DNA of 64,000 bases from Carnegiea gigantea (GCA_029747015.1 JAKOGI010000003.1:2991001-3055000); one strand, 5' to 3'; counted from the first letter of the stretch, positions 20,331-34,372 are shown. Notes: generated from the letters alone by a model not told the origin. Numbers and translations: made by a program.

Positions 20331-23300
20331 TGAATGGTCTTCCACATTGTCGGTAGATGTATAATAGCTTACTGCCTGATCATAGTGGTTATACGTAAGA
20401 ATTTTTAGATGGAGTAAACCAGTTCGATCAATTTGCACGTAGACAGGCAGAGTTTCTGAATGCGGAAAAGTATAGATATCCTTGTGCAAAATACAGAAAT
20501 AGGGTGTACTTGATACCCGATGAGGTCAAGATGCACCTTATGTATAAGAGTTTTGTGCAAGATTGTTGCTTTTGGATAACTCATGGAAAAATAGAGCCTC
20601 AGCAATATGATTCTGGGTATTCAAATAATGAAATTTCCGAAGTTGGAGGTTCAAGTCATATTAATGATGACTACTATAAATCCTACATAGATTGGATGGA
20701 GGATATGGTTGATGATGCTATAATAGTAAATCAAAATGTAAGGGAAAAGGGGTTAAGCACTTATCGAGAATAATTTTATAATATGGTTCAAGCTGCTCAA
20801 TAACCCTTATATGATGGTTGTTCCACCCACAGTGAGCTCTCTGCTGTGGTGAGACTGTTGAGTATCAAATCTGATTATTAAATGCCACAAAATTGTTTCA
20901 ATAAAATTGTTCAATTAATGAAAGAGATGTGTCCATCTAACAACTTCGTGCCAAACAACTATAGGCAAACGAAGAAGGTTATTAAAGATCTCGGCAACAA
21001 TATGGTCCTAATTGACTTTGCCGGAAAGGTTGCATGCTATTTTGTAAGGAGGATGCAAACCTGGACGCGTGCAAGTTTTGTGGGCATTCAAGATGGAAGA
21101 GGCAAAGGTCACAACAAATGAATCAGAATCCATTGTCATACTCAAGAATGCATTACTTGCCTTTAAAACCTCGACTGCAGAGGTTGCATGCATCAAGAAG
21201 TACTGTAGAGCACATGAGATGGAATTATGAACATCGACGTGAGGATGGTGTTTTATGTCATCCATCAGATGAGGCAGCATGGAAACATTTCGATACCAAG
21301 TACTCTGAATTTGCTGCAGAGCCTCGAAATGCGAGGCTTGACTTATGTGCTGATGGATTTAATCCTTACACTTTGTCTTCAAGATCATATTTCATTTGGC
21401 CAGTGCTAGTTACACCTTATAACCTCCCGCCTGAAATGTGTATGACCACACCATTTATGTTCTTGACTTGTGTAATCCCCGACCCCAAAAATCCCAAGAA
21501 CAAGATAGACGTATATTTACAACCTCTTGTTGATGAGTTGAAAGAGTTGTGGGAAGTTGGAGTTGAGACTTACGACATTTCTACGGGACATACATTTCAG
21601 ATAAAGGCTGCACTTATGTGGACCATCAATGATTTTCCCGCATATGGAATGCTATCTGGGTGGAGTACTAATGACCAATTGGCATGTCCTGTACGTATAA
21701 AACAGCAAAAGGGTTTGAGATTGAGAAATAGAAGTAAATTCTCATGGTTTGATTGTCATCGGTGTTTTCTACCAAGGAATCATGCGTTCAGAAGAAATAG
21801 AACAGAATTAAAGAAAGGCAGAATTGTTACATAGGGTTCTCCTCATCGACTATTTGGGAAAAAACTTAATATCAAGGTTGAAGATTACCCAATGGTAGCT
21901 ACAAATGGTGACTTCGTCATACCAAGATTTAAGAAAGATGAGCACAACTGGACGAAGAAGAGCATATTCTGGGAGTTACCTTATTGGCAACACCAATTGC
22001 TCCGGCATAATTTGGATGTGATGCACATTGAAAAGAACTTCTTCGAAAATATTGTTAACACTATTATGGATGTCCATGGAAAAACAAAGGACAATGCCAA
22101 ATCAAGAATAGATGTTGCAAAAGTATGTGATCGCCTAGAATTACATTTACATCCAGGCCCAAGTGGTAAGCCAGTTAAACCAAAAGCAAAGTTCGTACTT
22201 CCTGTGGATAAACGAAGAGAGTGTGAATGGGTAAAGAAGCTTTAAATGCCCAATGGATATTACTCTAATTTAAGGAATATCATGGACCCTAATGAGGCAA
22301 AGTTCAACAACATGAAAAGTCATGATTGTCATGTGTTCATGGAGACTCTTTTATCCAGTGCATTTGGTGCGCTCCCAAATGATGTCTTGAAACCTCTTAT
22401 TGAGATAAGCCAGTTTTTCAAGAACTTGTGCTCAACAATATTGCAAGAGGATATGCTTCAGGAAATGCATCGCAACATTGTCATCACTTTGTGTAAGTTG
22501 AAGACCATTTTCCCTCCTGGCTTTTTCAATATAATGGAGCACCTGCCAGTACATTTGGCAAAAAAGGCTCAACTTGGTGGTCCAGTACAATACCGATGGA
22601 TGTATCCATTTGAGAGGTAAAGTATACTATAATCGATAAAACTTTATCGCAGTTCTTATATGTGGAATCACTTAAAAGTGATGTAATTGTGAATTTGTTA
22701 GCTTCTTTGGCCGATTGAAGAAAAAGATAAAGTAATAAGTGTGTCATGAATGTTCAATCAGAAAAGCATACCTAGAAGCTGAGAGGATATTTTTCGCCTT
22801 CTATTACTTTGGCTCTAATGTGCCTTCAATGCGCACTAGATGCAGGAGAAATGAGGATGGCGATGATCATATTAATTATTTTCCAACCCTGTCTATGTTT
22901 GAACCGCAAGGGACCGCTATTAATAGGGAAAGATTAAGGTATCTCACAGATGCTGTGGCCCATCTTCACGTGCTGTTAAATTGTGATGAAGTTAAACCTT
23001 ATATAGGGTGAGTGGTATCTTAACTTCCAATTGAGTTTATCATTGGGAGCGCAAGTATATTAATAGGCTTCATAAAATGTAACAGAATTTTCACAGAATA
23101 AGTCAGAACTGCACGTCCCAATGTCTGTGACGCTGATATTGACACCATCATCGAAATTCATTTTACAGATTAGTTTAGTCAGAATGTAAGTATTACAACT
23201 CATTTATTCATAATTTTACCATAACAGTTAATTAGATGTATTGTATTAACTAAAACCACATGTTATGTCACCTTAGGTGCATTACATTCAACTATTCAAG

Positions 23301-24074
23301 ACCGACAAACATTGCTACTTGACACAATTGGCTGCGAAGCTAAATCGGTATGTGTCGACATGGATGGCATATAGAGTAAATGGATTTAAATTCCACACAG
23401 AAGCTTGCAGCGTCGGGAAGAGAACATATAATTGTGGTGTTGGTGTTTATGGTACGGGGGAAGGCGATATTGAAAATGATTATTATGGTGTACTGAAAGA
23501 TATTGTCCAAATTGAGTACGTAGGCGAACCACTTAAATGATGTGTGTTATTCAGTTGTGAGTGGTTCGATCCCACATTGAATCGTGGAACACGATCTTAT
23601 AAACTAAGCAAACTTATTAAGGTCCACTGTACAAGGAGGTACCGAAAGTACGACCAATTTATCTTCCCAAATACCGCATCACTAGTATACTTCATGCCAC
23701 ATGCAGATCGCTCAAGAAATAGGGCCAATTAGCTTGTTGTCATACCAACCAAACCAAGGGCGAGAGTAGATAAGCAGTACAATCTACCTACTGCGTACCA
23801 ACAAACGGACATGACGACAATCGTTGAACCTGTGAATGACGCCATCCCTATATCATTAGTGGATAAAAGTGCACCACCGGAAGAGGTTAATGATGAAATG
23901 GGGTTTTCACTTATTCAAGGTAACAACGAGATAGATGAGGAAGAGAATGATGAAGGTGATGAAGAGGGCGAGTGGGATGACGGTAATGCAACAGATGAAG
24001 TAGGAAAAAATTTGCATTTGTATGATGATGATGGCGATGATGATGACAATGATGATGATGATGCAGATGATTGA
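20331..24074 (+). pseudogene. CACTA transposase TNPD/TNP2-like pseudogene
   Basis: From ATG near 20331 the reading shows a transposase-associated N-terminal region (CPCxxC-like CAKYRNRVYL). The Transposase_21 core follows at 21400-21830 with IDVYLQPLVDELKELW, ALMWTINDFPAYGMLSGW and FDCHRCFLPRNHAFRRN. Next come a DUF4218-like block with LPVHLAKKAQLGGPVQYRWMYPFE and a DUF4216-like block (23545-23700). It ends with a strongly acidic tail at 23925-24074. In-frame stops at 21832 and 22243, plus frame changes near 20770-21030, make it non-functional. Splice-like signals remain: GAG|GTAAAG at 22617 followed by TTGTTAG before FFGRLKKK, and GG|GTGAGT at 23008. Confidence 0.88.
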
Positions 24075-24264
24075 GTGCTTATGAATTCTTATGTATTTTA
24101 GTACTTTGCATGTCAAAGTATTGGTTGTGACTTTACTTTTATTGTATGAATGAATTTTGTAAAATATATGTTACCTACGTACCTATTGTAATGTCTGAGT
24201 AAATGGTTGATATATGCAATTATTATATGTTTGTACTTATATTTGTTGTCACATATTTCAGGCA

Positions 24265-26220
24265 TGGATTTCAGTACTCATCGAGGTAAGTCCTCCACTC
24301 GAGGTAGAGGACGAGGGCGTAGGAGCTCTACCGTAGATCCGACCGCAATGGATATTGATCCATCTTCCCCCCAGTACCTCATACCCCAGTTCACCCAGGA
24401 GCCACAATGGCTGCTTACATACTAGGTATTTCAGGACCAATGCCTCCCTCATTTGGGGCTTTCCATCTTCAGACCTCGTACATTCCCAACCAAAGCACCA
24501 TGTACGGCCAATTTGCCTATAATATTCCTCTAAACTCCCATTTTGTGAACACTGTGTAGCCTACTCCCAAGCCTATTGACCCTAACACAAACCAGTCCTA
24601 AGACAACATTGCAACTGATGAAAGTGAAGCACAATCTAGTCATGGAAGCACTCGAGCAAAGACTTGAATTGAGCCAAATGGTAAGGGGTAAATCTTCAAT
24701 TGTTATATGTTATGAACTACTATATGAATTTTGCATCACAGGTAATCAATTTGATTTATTATGTTCAATTAGGTTTCTCCCCAATGAAGGTGTTGTTAGT
24801 AGGATTTCGCTCATATTTCAAAGCAAATATGACGGAACTTGGCCTACTTGGGGTAAAGTGTCCAAACCAGTACGAGATTTGTGGTTTGGAGAGTTCAAGG
24901 TAACTATAGTGACTACATATTAACAGTTTGTGTGAACGTGATAAATTACTATTATATTATTTGATATATTTGTTGTTCTCATAATTGCAGAAGTGATTTA
25001 CTTGGGATTCGGTCCATGAGGACCGTATAAGAAGGAATTTTGAAAACCGAGGCAATGCACGCTTGAGAGACTTCCTTGGCAGAGCAAGGAAGCATAACAA
25101 GAAGCCTGTTTGGCTCGGTGATACCTAATGGGAGGGACTCCAACAGCACTGGGCGAATGAACATTACAAGAAATTACATGAAACGGCCCAGAAGAATTGA
25201 CTGTGTACTGCAAAAAGTGGTGGCCCATCTCTCCACACCTATGGCTCTATCCCCATGCATGAGCATAAACGGCGTCTGGTAAATGAATTTGCTATGTTTT
25301 TTAACTTCAATACTGTAGTTTGGCTTGTGGTTGACATCATTTTTTCTAGCACGTACATAGAGGGAACAACTTGGAACGGAGCCCACAATTGTTGAATTAT
25401 TCAACCGCACTCACAAACTCCATGGCAAAGAAGTTGCCCCTTGGGTTGATAAGAAATCACAACAAGCATAGATAAATTAGCTATTCTCAATCTTTATTGG
25501 TAGTTTAACATGAACTTGTATACTTTACTTTCATTAATTGTAATATACATGATTTCTTGCGTATGTTGCGGTATTGTAGGAATCCTTTGAACGTGATTTC
25601 CAAGATGTTATCAACTCTCAGGGGACCAGGGATGACACTTCTCAAGATCCAAACCAGCGACTTTCAAACCCAAATGAGTTGTGGGTGAAGACGTACAAGA
25701 ACAAGAAGGGTCGTATTTATGGTATTGGCGATGAGACTTTCAACAATAGGGAATCCTGTTACTTTAATCCCACTCAAAAAGCCGGCATAGTTTTCATATT
25801 AAAGCTTCAATGAACATGATTATACGATGAATTTACTTCATTGAAATACTAATGTGTACTTCACTTAAATGCCTATCAACAGATGCCGGTTGTACGCTAT
25901 CGTAACAAGAGCTCAATGACTTAAGGGGTATAGCAACCAACTTAGGAGGTGAGCTAACTTCACAAGCTGAAAGTTACCGGTTACTTATGAAAAAATGTAA
26001 GCAACTGGAGGAACTGATCAAATTGCTTACCCAAAGCAACCAACAACTGATCCAACAAATGATGAGTATCGATCAGCACCTTCAATTTTTCTTCCAAATG
26101 CAACATGCTTCTGGCTCAAAATCTCAGCCACCATTTACTCCTCATTCGCAACATAATGAGGACAAGGATGAGGAAGAGGAAGAGGAAGAGGAAGAGAATG
26201 ATCCTCACCTTGGTGATTGA
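24265..26220 (+). pseudogene. CACTA TNPA-like gene, probably decayed
   Basis: Starts with MDFSTHRGKSSTRGRGRGRR, a basic Arg/Gly-rich N-terminus. Separate exon-like blocks follow at about 24770-24900 and 25010-25290, then one at about 25580-25790 with ELWVKTYKNKKGRIYGIGDETF, typical of the plant Ptta/En/Spm TNPA family. The last block (25985-26220) reads KKCKQLEELIKLLTQSNQQLIQQ, a coiled coil, and ends in a poly-Glu run before TGA at 26218. Several stops lie between blocks. Some are introns and others probably damage, and exact exons cannot be fixed by eye. Confidence 0.65.
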
Positions 26221-26696
26221 GTTGGTTGCAGTTTTCCCCTAACTGGTGGCTCTTCTGCTTGATTCTTCATGGTGTACATATCTTCCTGCTTGCTTCCCCT
26301 ACCATTGATGCTTATTTCATTCCTCTAACTTTGGCACTTATTTCATTCCCCTCCCATTTGGTGTCTGCTTCTCCTTCTTCTGCAAACATAACATTACTTT
26401 TAATTACTAGCAACTTCTGGTTTGATTGAATTTATAGTTTGTGATATGTAGAGACTTTATTTGGGACTTAGGCTTTGTGAATTCAGAACCCTTGGTTAGA
26501 ACTGTTGCTTTGGATGTGATATTCCACCTTTGTGGCTTGAAATTATTGAGAACGCTTCGAATGAAGTCATATTCGAAGCCATTGGATGTTGATTGCATGC
26601 AAATTGCTTGTAAATTTCTTACAGAGATTGAAATGTATGTATTAAGGGGTACCATCAAAAACAAGCGTTATTGTTTTAAAAAAAATTAGAAACTTA

Positions 26697-27012
26697 GCGA
26701 CAGACTGGCGACGGAACGGAAACATTTTTATTTTTTAGGGACAGAAGGTCGCGACAGAATGATAATCCGTCGCTATTTTCGTTGGTGATGGCGACGGATT
26801 TTCTACTCCGCCGTTCCCCGCCTTGCCAATTTTTCCCCACCAAAAAAAAGTCTGCCACAATATCCACTGCTGATTCTGTCGTTCAGCGACGAATGAAAAT
26901 CCGACATCCATCTTCTGTCGCCAATTCCATCGCTGATATGAAAATTCCACCGCTGATAAGCCTTATTCCATCATTGATTCCGTCTTTATTTGGTTTTTTT
27001 TTTTTTGTAGTG
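26697..27012 (+). repeat. CACTA right terminus with subterminal repeats
   Basis: GCGACAGA, GCGACGGA and inverted TCCGTCGC/TCTGTCGCC copies at 26697, 26710, 26750, 26767, 26788 and 26885, mirroring the left end, followed by a T run and GTAGTG. Confidence 0.7.
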
Positions 27013-29714
27013 ATCCTATCTCTCTCTAGTCGGCCAGCCCCCCACCCCCTACTTATTGTTGCTGCCCCTGGTGTTTTTCTACCAGTTGGGCTACCTCTGA
27101 CCACCCTTCGACACCCTAGTACCCTTAGCCACCATCTCCACTCCTCAAAACAACCAAGGATTACCACCATCTCTACTTTTTTCAAGCTCAAAGTGAGTAA
27201 TTCTAAACTTGTTCCTTTGGATTTTTTAAGTTTTGTTTCTTTTTTTTTGTTATTTTTGGTGATTAATCACGTTGTTTTGATAGAAATAACAGTTACTTTA
27301 GATGTTTTAATTGTGGGATAAGTTGGTAAGTAAGTAAGAGTTGAAGTTGATCATGTTCATGCAAGCTTAAGTTAAAACCATGTTTATGGATTGATTTGTA
27401 TTTTATTTTATAATCTTTAGTTTTATTGATGATTTTGATGATGTTTTTGGTGATTTGAAATGATTTCAAGTGAGGATTTATGTTAAAAGAGAGGGAAAAG
27501 CTAAAACAGTGAGGGGCGAAAATTTTAGGAAAACAGGGCAGATTACAGAATTAAACTGATAATGATCGGCCTATGGAAAAATTATGATTTTTGGAGGGTA
27601 GAAATTTTAGATTGTTATCTTTCAAATGGATTTTGAATCGTCTTAATCCGAGGTCTGTGGAAAAAGCTATGGTCATTTTAGTAAAACTGTGCAGAATGGA
27701 TCAAACTGATACACTTGTCTTTTACCCCCATTTTGGGAACCCTATTGCGGGAATCATGTTTTGTGTTGTAAATCAAAGTTTTCAAGACTTTTTAATATTT
27801 TTATATTGGGGTTTTAGGTCTCTATTTGAGGTCAATGGTGAAAGTTATGAATTTTTGAAGTAACTGACCTGCTTTGGTGTAATTAGGCTCTTATTGTAAT
27901 TTCTGTGCAGTGTATACTTGGAGGAAAATTCTAAAAATTATACCATAGATTGTCCATATTATTTTCAAATTTCCTCTGAGATTTCATGAATTTTGGTTGA
28001 GTATTTTGAGTCTGGTGATTTTCGAAAGCATTTTGAGTAATTGTGTAAAGAGCAATACTAAAGATTGAGTGAGATTGATCATGCATTCATTTTGTGTATT
28101 TTGGGCTAAGTAAGGTCATTTAAGGAGGAAATGAATATTCATGGAATTTCATGGAGTTTTTAGCTTGATTAAGGAGAAAGAAGAAGACAAGTATACAACT
28201 TAGGAGCTTGTTTACGAGCTTTGAATTAATCATGAATTTTACAAAGAAAATACCAAATTTAGTGAGTTTAATAGCTTCTATTGAGTTCAATGATTCATTT
28301 GGGGTGGAATTTTATATCTAATGGATTTATGAATGATTTATGGGAGGTGACGAGAATTTTTAACTCAGAAACCATATTTATCAGACCAAGTTATTAAAGT
28401 TTATGCTATTTTTAACCACGATATATCTCTCTTGGCCTCAAATCTTTATTACTTGCTCAATTCAGAATGTGTCAAACGTATTTATCAAGCTAATCTAGTG
28501 TACTCGTTGTTATCTTAAACCGAACTATATATCAGCGAGCCTTAAACCCACATCAGCAATCTATTTCAGAAAAGGCCACAACCAGTCTCTCAATTGTCAC
28601 CATCAAGGCCTTTTCCTTTGTAATCTTATTTATCTGGTCGTGGACTATTTTATTTTCACTTAATTTATATCGGATTTAATTACTTTTATTAATTCAGTTT
28701 TGAAGTTATATTAAAATGCCCAAGTTATGTATACCATTTAATTACTCAATTTCTATTATTCATACTTTTACTTACTCAATTATGCGAGTAAGGATCATTT
28801 GCTAACTACACATACCTACAATGACATTTATGAAACAGAGTCGAGGCCTAGTTATCGTTCCCCATTGTGCATAAGTGTTATTAAGTCAGAACATATTTAT
28901 TAAGTCAGATGACATTTTTTAAAGACTCAAGCCTATATCTTCATAAAACAGAACATGTTTATCAAGTTACAACTTTAATGAATTTATTAATGAATCAGTT
29001 TATACATTGATTTGCTATTTAACTTGTGATCCCGCCACTTATCATCTATAGGGTGTCAGCCCATCATTTGCCCATGAGGCTTCAGGCCAACTCTTGATCG
29101 GATTGACAGGTGTATACCTATGTATAGATCATATCATTGCAAGAGGTTTACATCTAGATAACGATGATCAATTCAGTTTCATACTACTTTTATTTTCATT
29201 ATTATTGCGAACTAAATTAATTGCAATGGCAGGTACCCATCAACGGTGTTTCTACGCTCATTTTACAATACAGGAGTGTATGTACTGAGTTTTAAATCAC
29301 GTTTTCGAATTGTTTTCATGTTTTTCATTTTAGGTGATGAAGTTTCACATATTTCTCCATTTAGCAAGCCCTTTTCTAAGTCATCAGATGCTCACAGTGG
29401 ATTCAGCATAGTATGAATTTTGGGATGGACCTTAGGGTCAAGTTGGGTTTATATTCAATATACTTGTGTAGTGTGGAGTATGAGTTAGCACATTGTATGA
29501 TTAAATTGATTGTATTAAAGTTAAACTATTATGGACTTTGGTCTTGAAATTTTTCAGTTTAATAGATATTGTGATTGTGAATATGAGTCGCAAGATTAAA
29601 TAGTTTCAGTGAGTCTTATCCTTATTAGGATAGCGGTAGAGCCTTCTACCATTAAATCTTCCACTGCAGTTTTCCATAAATAATGTCATTAGTATTTTGG
29701 GGGCGTTATGGATT

Positions 29715-29727
29715 TGGTATCAGAGCC
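29715..29727 (+). promoter_or_regulatory. Primer-binding site of the gypsy element
   Basis: TGGTATCAGAGCC four bases after the 5' LTR end, complementary to initiator tRNA-Met as in many chromovirus-type gypsy elements. Confidence 0.85.
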
Positions 29728-32050
29728 AAGGTTCTAAGGGCCACTTTGAGCTATCAAGTGTTTATGAGTTAGCTATCAAGGTGTGTAGGGGTTATGTTAG
29801 ACCAGCTAAATGAGCTACTGACTATAAGTTCATATGTATGGGCATATAAAGAGGAACCATGTTCATTTGAATGACCCAATCATTTGGTAATATCCTGAGA
29901 TTCGAGTATTAGCAAAGTGGAGTGTGAAACAATTTGGGTGACCTGTTAGTGAGGCATGCTCTCATTTATTTGGAAGTTATATTTTATGTTTTATTTCTCT
30001 CATTTGTTTAAATTTTTGCAATCGTGCGCTTAGAGTTTGTGATCCGTTGAGTTATAAACTTAGGCATGTGGCAAGTTGAGCTATTGAAGTGTTTTTCTCC
30101 ATTTCAGGTATCTATTGTAAGGCTTTAAATAGAATTTTAGTCAATTTTTAAACGAAATTCTGTTCATTTTGCCCCAAGATTTGAGATTTTTATTAAGGTG
30201 TGTTAATATACCTGATCTAGGATAGAGGGATGGTTGAAACCTAATGTGGGGACTCCATTTGCAACTTCTTAAGGGATTAATACAGTGTCAAATTAGATAT
30301 AAACCTCTAGATGAGGAAATACTTTGTAGGGAATATCTTTGAGGTGAATGAGTATGAGATGGAATTACTTTAGAGAATCCTGTGACGGTAGTTCGGTAGC
30401 TTGCGGTGTACTACTTGGCACTATATGGGTGGTACAAGTAAGATTAAGCTGCCATTCTTGACATTAGGACCTTACATCAGCAATGCTCTCATTACTTCCT
30501 GTCATTGAGTTATTTCTGCCCTGGTTACCTTGAATTGTTCAGAGGCATCATTTCTTTACAACTAACACTCTCTTGATTTGTAATGGAGTGTTTATGAAAA
30601 ATCTCATATGTAGTCTGTGGGGAATCTTATAAACACATCTGAGCAACCTTTCTTATAGGCGATTCAAATCCTGACAATCATAGTCGTTTAATTCTCTATT
30701 TCCACAATGGAGCATATAATGACCCCGGGTATGCGTTACTGTGTGATTTGCAGCTCTTCCTAAGCATATTTGACCCATTCTACTTGCAGTTCAATCATCA
30801 CTATGTTCATATTTTTACTGTCACCTACTTTAACTCCGTACTTTTACTTGGGCACTATTCATTTATTGCTTGTAAAGCCCTTGGCTACTTCAGACCCAGT
30901 CATTGAACGCCTTTTCAACAATTACATGTATCCGTATTGCTCATGTTTCTATAGCACTGTAACGTCATGTTGGCATACTACTCTATGCCTGTAACTGCAT
31001 GACGTTACTCAAGTTATTTTGATAATCCTTTATTTTCTAGTACAGCCTATCTTATTAATGATAAACAACGATTTGTGTTATTTTCATCTGCCAGTAGTTT
31101 TGAAGTTTATATGCCTACCCAAGACTTCCATTTACTGCAAAATGTGTTATTAATGGATGTCATCATGTTCAGTCATAAGACTGACTCCTTCATCTTAATG
31201 TATTGTCCTTTCAAATACCAGATGATTAAAATTTTCCTTCTGGTAGTGTTGACCCCTATCTTCGTCATTTTACTCACATACAGATACCGTATGACTTTTT
31301 AAAAGTCACTTTGGTAATCTGTTATATTTCTTTACTTTCATTACTTAATACTCGCTCTCAACTTCATAGCATCATTCATTTACTTTATTATTATGACAAT
31401 CATGAATAAAGTGCATGTCTTGTATATGCAGGACATTTATCTGCCTCTTTTATTACAAATCTTCGTCCTTTCATTCATTCAGCTTACATGCCTGTCCTTT
31501 ATAACCAACAAAGAAATATCTTTGCAAGAGTTCATGGTGTGGTTGCATCTCTTTGCACTTTAGATCGTCCCCTTATCTTTTAAATTTACTGAGGCCAGTA
31601 GGCAGTTGAATGTGATATCTTATATAAATATGCCTCTATTAGTATTACTGGAACCATATTCATTGGGCATTCAATCCAGTTTGATTGGCATACCTTGTTA
31701 TTATTGTGGGAATGAACTGATTGTGTACTTACAGAAGATGACTTGTGAAGATCTTAAGGTTAGCTTGAGAAATGAGGAAAGACTAGATGTGTGTTTCTAT
31801 GGAACGAGGGAAGAAAAATCCTATTTTTGTCCTAATTACACTGTCCAAGCAAGTGAGCTATTGTATCAACAATGCCTTGAATATTAGTGATATGCCAACC
31901 ATACTCAGTATATACCTATCCATAATTACAGTTTGTGAATTTAGAGATGTTTCATCTGAGGACTTTTAGGACTATTTTCCCCTAAGAAATATTGATTTTT
32001 AGATCAACCTAGTTCTAGGTGCTCAATCCATTTTTAGAGCCCTATCATAT
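29728..32050 (+). other. Gypsy interior without recognisable gag or protease
   Basis: AT-rich, no ORF longer than about 90 codons, no zinc knuckle or protease motif found. In a complete element gag and protease would lie here. Decay or replacement by unrelated sequence must have removed them. Confidence 0.45.
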
Positions 32051-32250
32051 GATCCCCAGCAGAGTTCAAAGAACTAAAGATTTAGTAAGATAAGTTGTTA
32101 TGGAAGGGAGTCATTTGACCAAGTGTATCACCGTGGAAAACCCTAGTTTTATATGTGTGAAGAAGAAAGGCAGAACCTTATAGTTCTGTACTGCGTACAG
32201 AGAGTTGAACAAGATCACTATAAAAAAAACAAGTGCTATATACCTTGAAT
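32051..32250 (+). pseudogene. gypsy reverse transcriptase remnant
   Basis: Reading with frame changes gives PSRVQRTKDLV, then ITVENPSFICVKKKGRTL, then FCTAYRELNKITIKK. These correspond to the conserved N-terminal gypsy RT order ending in YRELNKVT. Stops interrupt it at several positions and the catalytic YxDD region is not found downstream. Confidence 0.65.
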
Positions 32251-34019
32251 GAATGATTTACGGAATTAACTGCCAACAACAGACGTCTTTTTTAGGAATG
32301 ATTTGGGGTCCGGATATCAAACCTAAACCATGCAACCATAGTTTATCTTTTACAAGAATGCCCTTTTATAGTAATTCTTGGAATTGTTTGCTTGACTCAT
32401 CGTCAAAATCTGATACTACCCAATATTGTTTAATCTCCCTTGCTGGTATGATCTTCCATGTCTTTGCAAACTCATTGTTAAATGTGCAATACATTTTTAT
32501 TCGACCGTATATGGTTGTCAACACTCCAGTGCTCTCGACCTTCACCATCTTTATTTCATGATCATGAGTGGTAGTTCATTCCGCTGAGAGCCGATTCACA
32601 TATCTACCTTACCTCTCATTTATTCATAATGATAAGCTCGTATAACTTGTTCTGAATTCATAATGTAATTCAACTTTCATTAATGTAGGTGATTGTGAAT
32701 GTCATAATCCCCTTACTCTCTTTATTTTGAACTTCAACTCCCACACATATATCTTATATTCTGATAAATAAACTTTCCCATTCTCTATTTAGTCTTATTA
32801 TTGTACTCCAATTGGCTTCATATGAGTAAAGGCATGTTCCTAATGTAGCTTGCTCAATCTAATTATCTATCCATTAGCACTTTGCTCGTCCAATCCACTA
32901 ATCTATCCATTACACTTTGCTTGTCCAATCTAGTTGTCCTATCTATTGCACTTATCTATCCAATCTATCTATCTATTTATTACATATTGCTTGTCCCATC
33001 TATTTATTGCACTTATCTTGTTGCTTGTGGCTATAAAGTCACCTAGTTGAAACTCTGTTGCTTGTCATCTTGTTTTCAATTCATCAGTTAAACCCGAGTA
33101 TAACCGGGCCATCTTTGTCCTTGGTTGATTATTTATTGGACCCTTTATGATTCATATTTATCAATCACAATTCTTGTGGCATTATATTTCAGAATTCATG
33201 ATACATTTATGGTTATATTTATTCTAACCACCCCATGTTAATCCTTCCTTTATAAATCTTTTCTAGTCTCATTGTTTATTTCTTTTGTTCCTAATGACTC
33301 ACTTGACTACCAATTCCATCATTTTCATCTCTGACCATGTTTATTCTAACTTCTAATTCGGACTTAGAGCAGAGCTTAGACTAGTCTGATGAGGGAAGAT
33401 CTTGTGATGCGTTAAGAACATCAGATGGGGACTTTTTGATAAGGGCGGAATCTCAAACAATGTCTAGCAGTATTAGAGTAAGGTAGAAGAAGTATCGAGA
33501 ATAATGAGACCGTTTAAGTACGTGCTAAGGTGATACAAGAATTACATAAGAGTTATATGGTCACTTTGACTAAAGAAGGAGACAATTAAAGTTCAAATGG
33601 GATATAAAGTATTCCAAAAGGCTTTTCTAGTCAAGGATGACAACAGACTGGATATTAGAGATAATTGAGTACTCATTAAATTGGGCTTTATGAGTTAGTA
33701 TCAGAGTACTTATTAGAAAATGCAATGGTTTCCATACTTATTAATGGCCAAGCTAGAGAACCAATAGAGTAGAGTACCTCCTTTACAGTAACAAGTTTTT
33801 CTCTTGAAGAGAATATCAATTTTGAATCAAAGTAATCGAGCCAGCGAAGTCACTGAGGATGTAGATACTCGACTGCAGGATTAAGCAGCTATGCACTTTG
33901 GGCTAATCATACCTTTTTGGAAAGAAGTAGTGAAAATCAACTATCCTTACTTGAGGCGACATTGTATACATTATCAAAATCATAAGTTTCGAGGACGAAA
34001 CTCTTTAAGGGGGGAAGAC
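32251..34019 (+). other. Decayed gypsy interior up to the polypurine tract
   Basis: No intact domain. 32860-33010 carries an irregular repeat of phrases such as CTATCCATTAGCACTTTGCT(C/T)GTCCAATC. The end (33930-34019) resembles the chromovirus pol terminus with TTTCGAGGACGAAA and the purine tract AAGGGGGGAAGA directly before the 3' LTR at 34020. Confidence 0.55.
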
Positions 34020-34372
34020 TGTAATAACCCGACCCTAACCTATATTTATTTATTTAAATCATATTCATTTGTTTAATTCATTATATTTATTCATTTAATT
34101 AATCATGTTTATTGAATTAATCACTCATGGTTATTTGTTTAAACAAATCATGTTTATTAATTCAATTACACTCAACATATATATTTATCGAATTACCTTA
34201 TGTCATTTAAATTTTTCGCTTTCATTTATCGTATTTAATCATCCCGGTTGGGGGATATTTTATTTGGGTCCTATTTTATAATTCAAGTTTCATTGATTGT
34301 TAATTTAAGTTTTGTTGACTAATTAAATATCGGGTGAATCGATAGTAGGCCTCGATAATTATGGTTTAAAAA

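Larger units (their letters stand above)
18949..27012 (+). mobile_element. CACTA (En/Spm) DNA transposon
   Basis: Starts CACTACTAGAAAA and ends TTTTTTTGTAGTG, with further inverted similarity inside (AAATAACGACGGAAT against the complement of ATTCCGTC near 26985). Both ends are rich in GCGACGGA-type subterminal repeats, as in this superfamily. It sits in the gypsy LTR, and comparison with the intact copy (around 34712) locates the insertion in a CT run. The flanking 3 bp are TCC on the left and, with one extra A, TCC on the right. It carries a broken TNP2/TNPD-like gene followed by a TNPA-like gene. The interval 19260-20330 between the left end and the first gene is AT-rich with a GA repeat (19303-19344) and no gene. 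Confidence 0.9.
18265..29710 (+). repeat. 5' LTR of the gypsy element, split by a CACTA transposon
   Basis: Two blocks, 18265-18948 and 27013-29710, align in order with 34020-37270 plus 40461-40609. The block begins TGTAATAACTCGACCC and ends GGGCGTTATG, where the 3' LTR has GGGCATTACA, so the terminal CA has become TG. It contains no supported coding sequence. The frame at 26782-27321 starts inside the CACTA end and is chance. Confidence 0.88.

Noticed and set aside
26782..27321. 179-codon frame with Leu-rich tail
   Set aside because: Crosses the CACTA end into the gypsy LTR. The intact LTR copy at 34700 does not keep it open, so it is chance.
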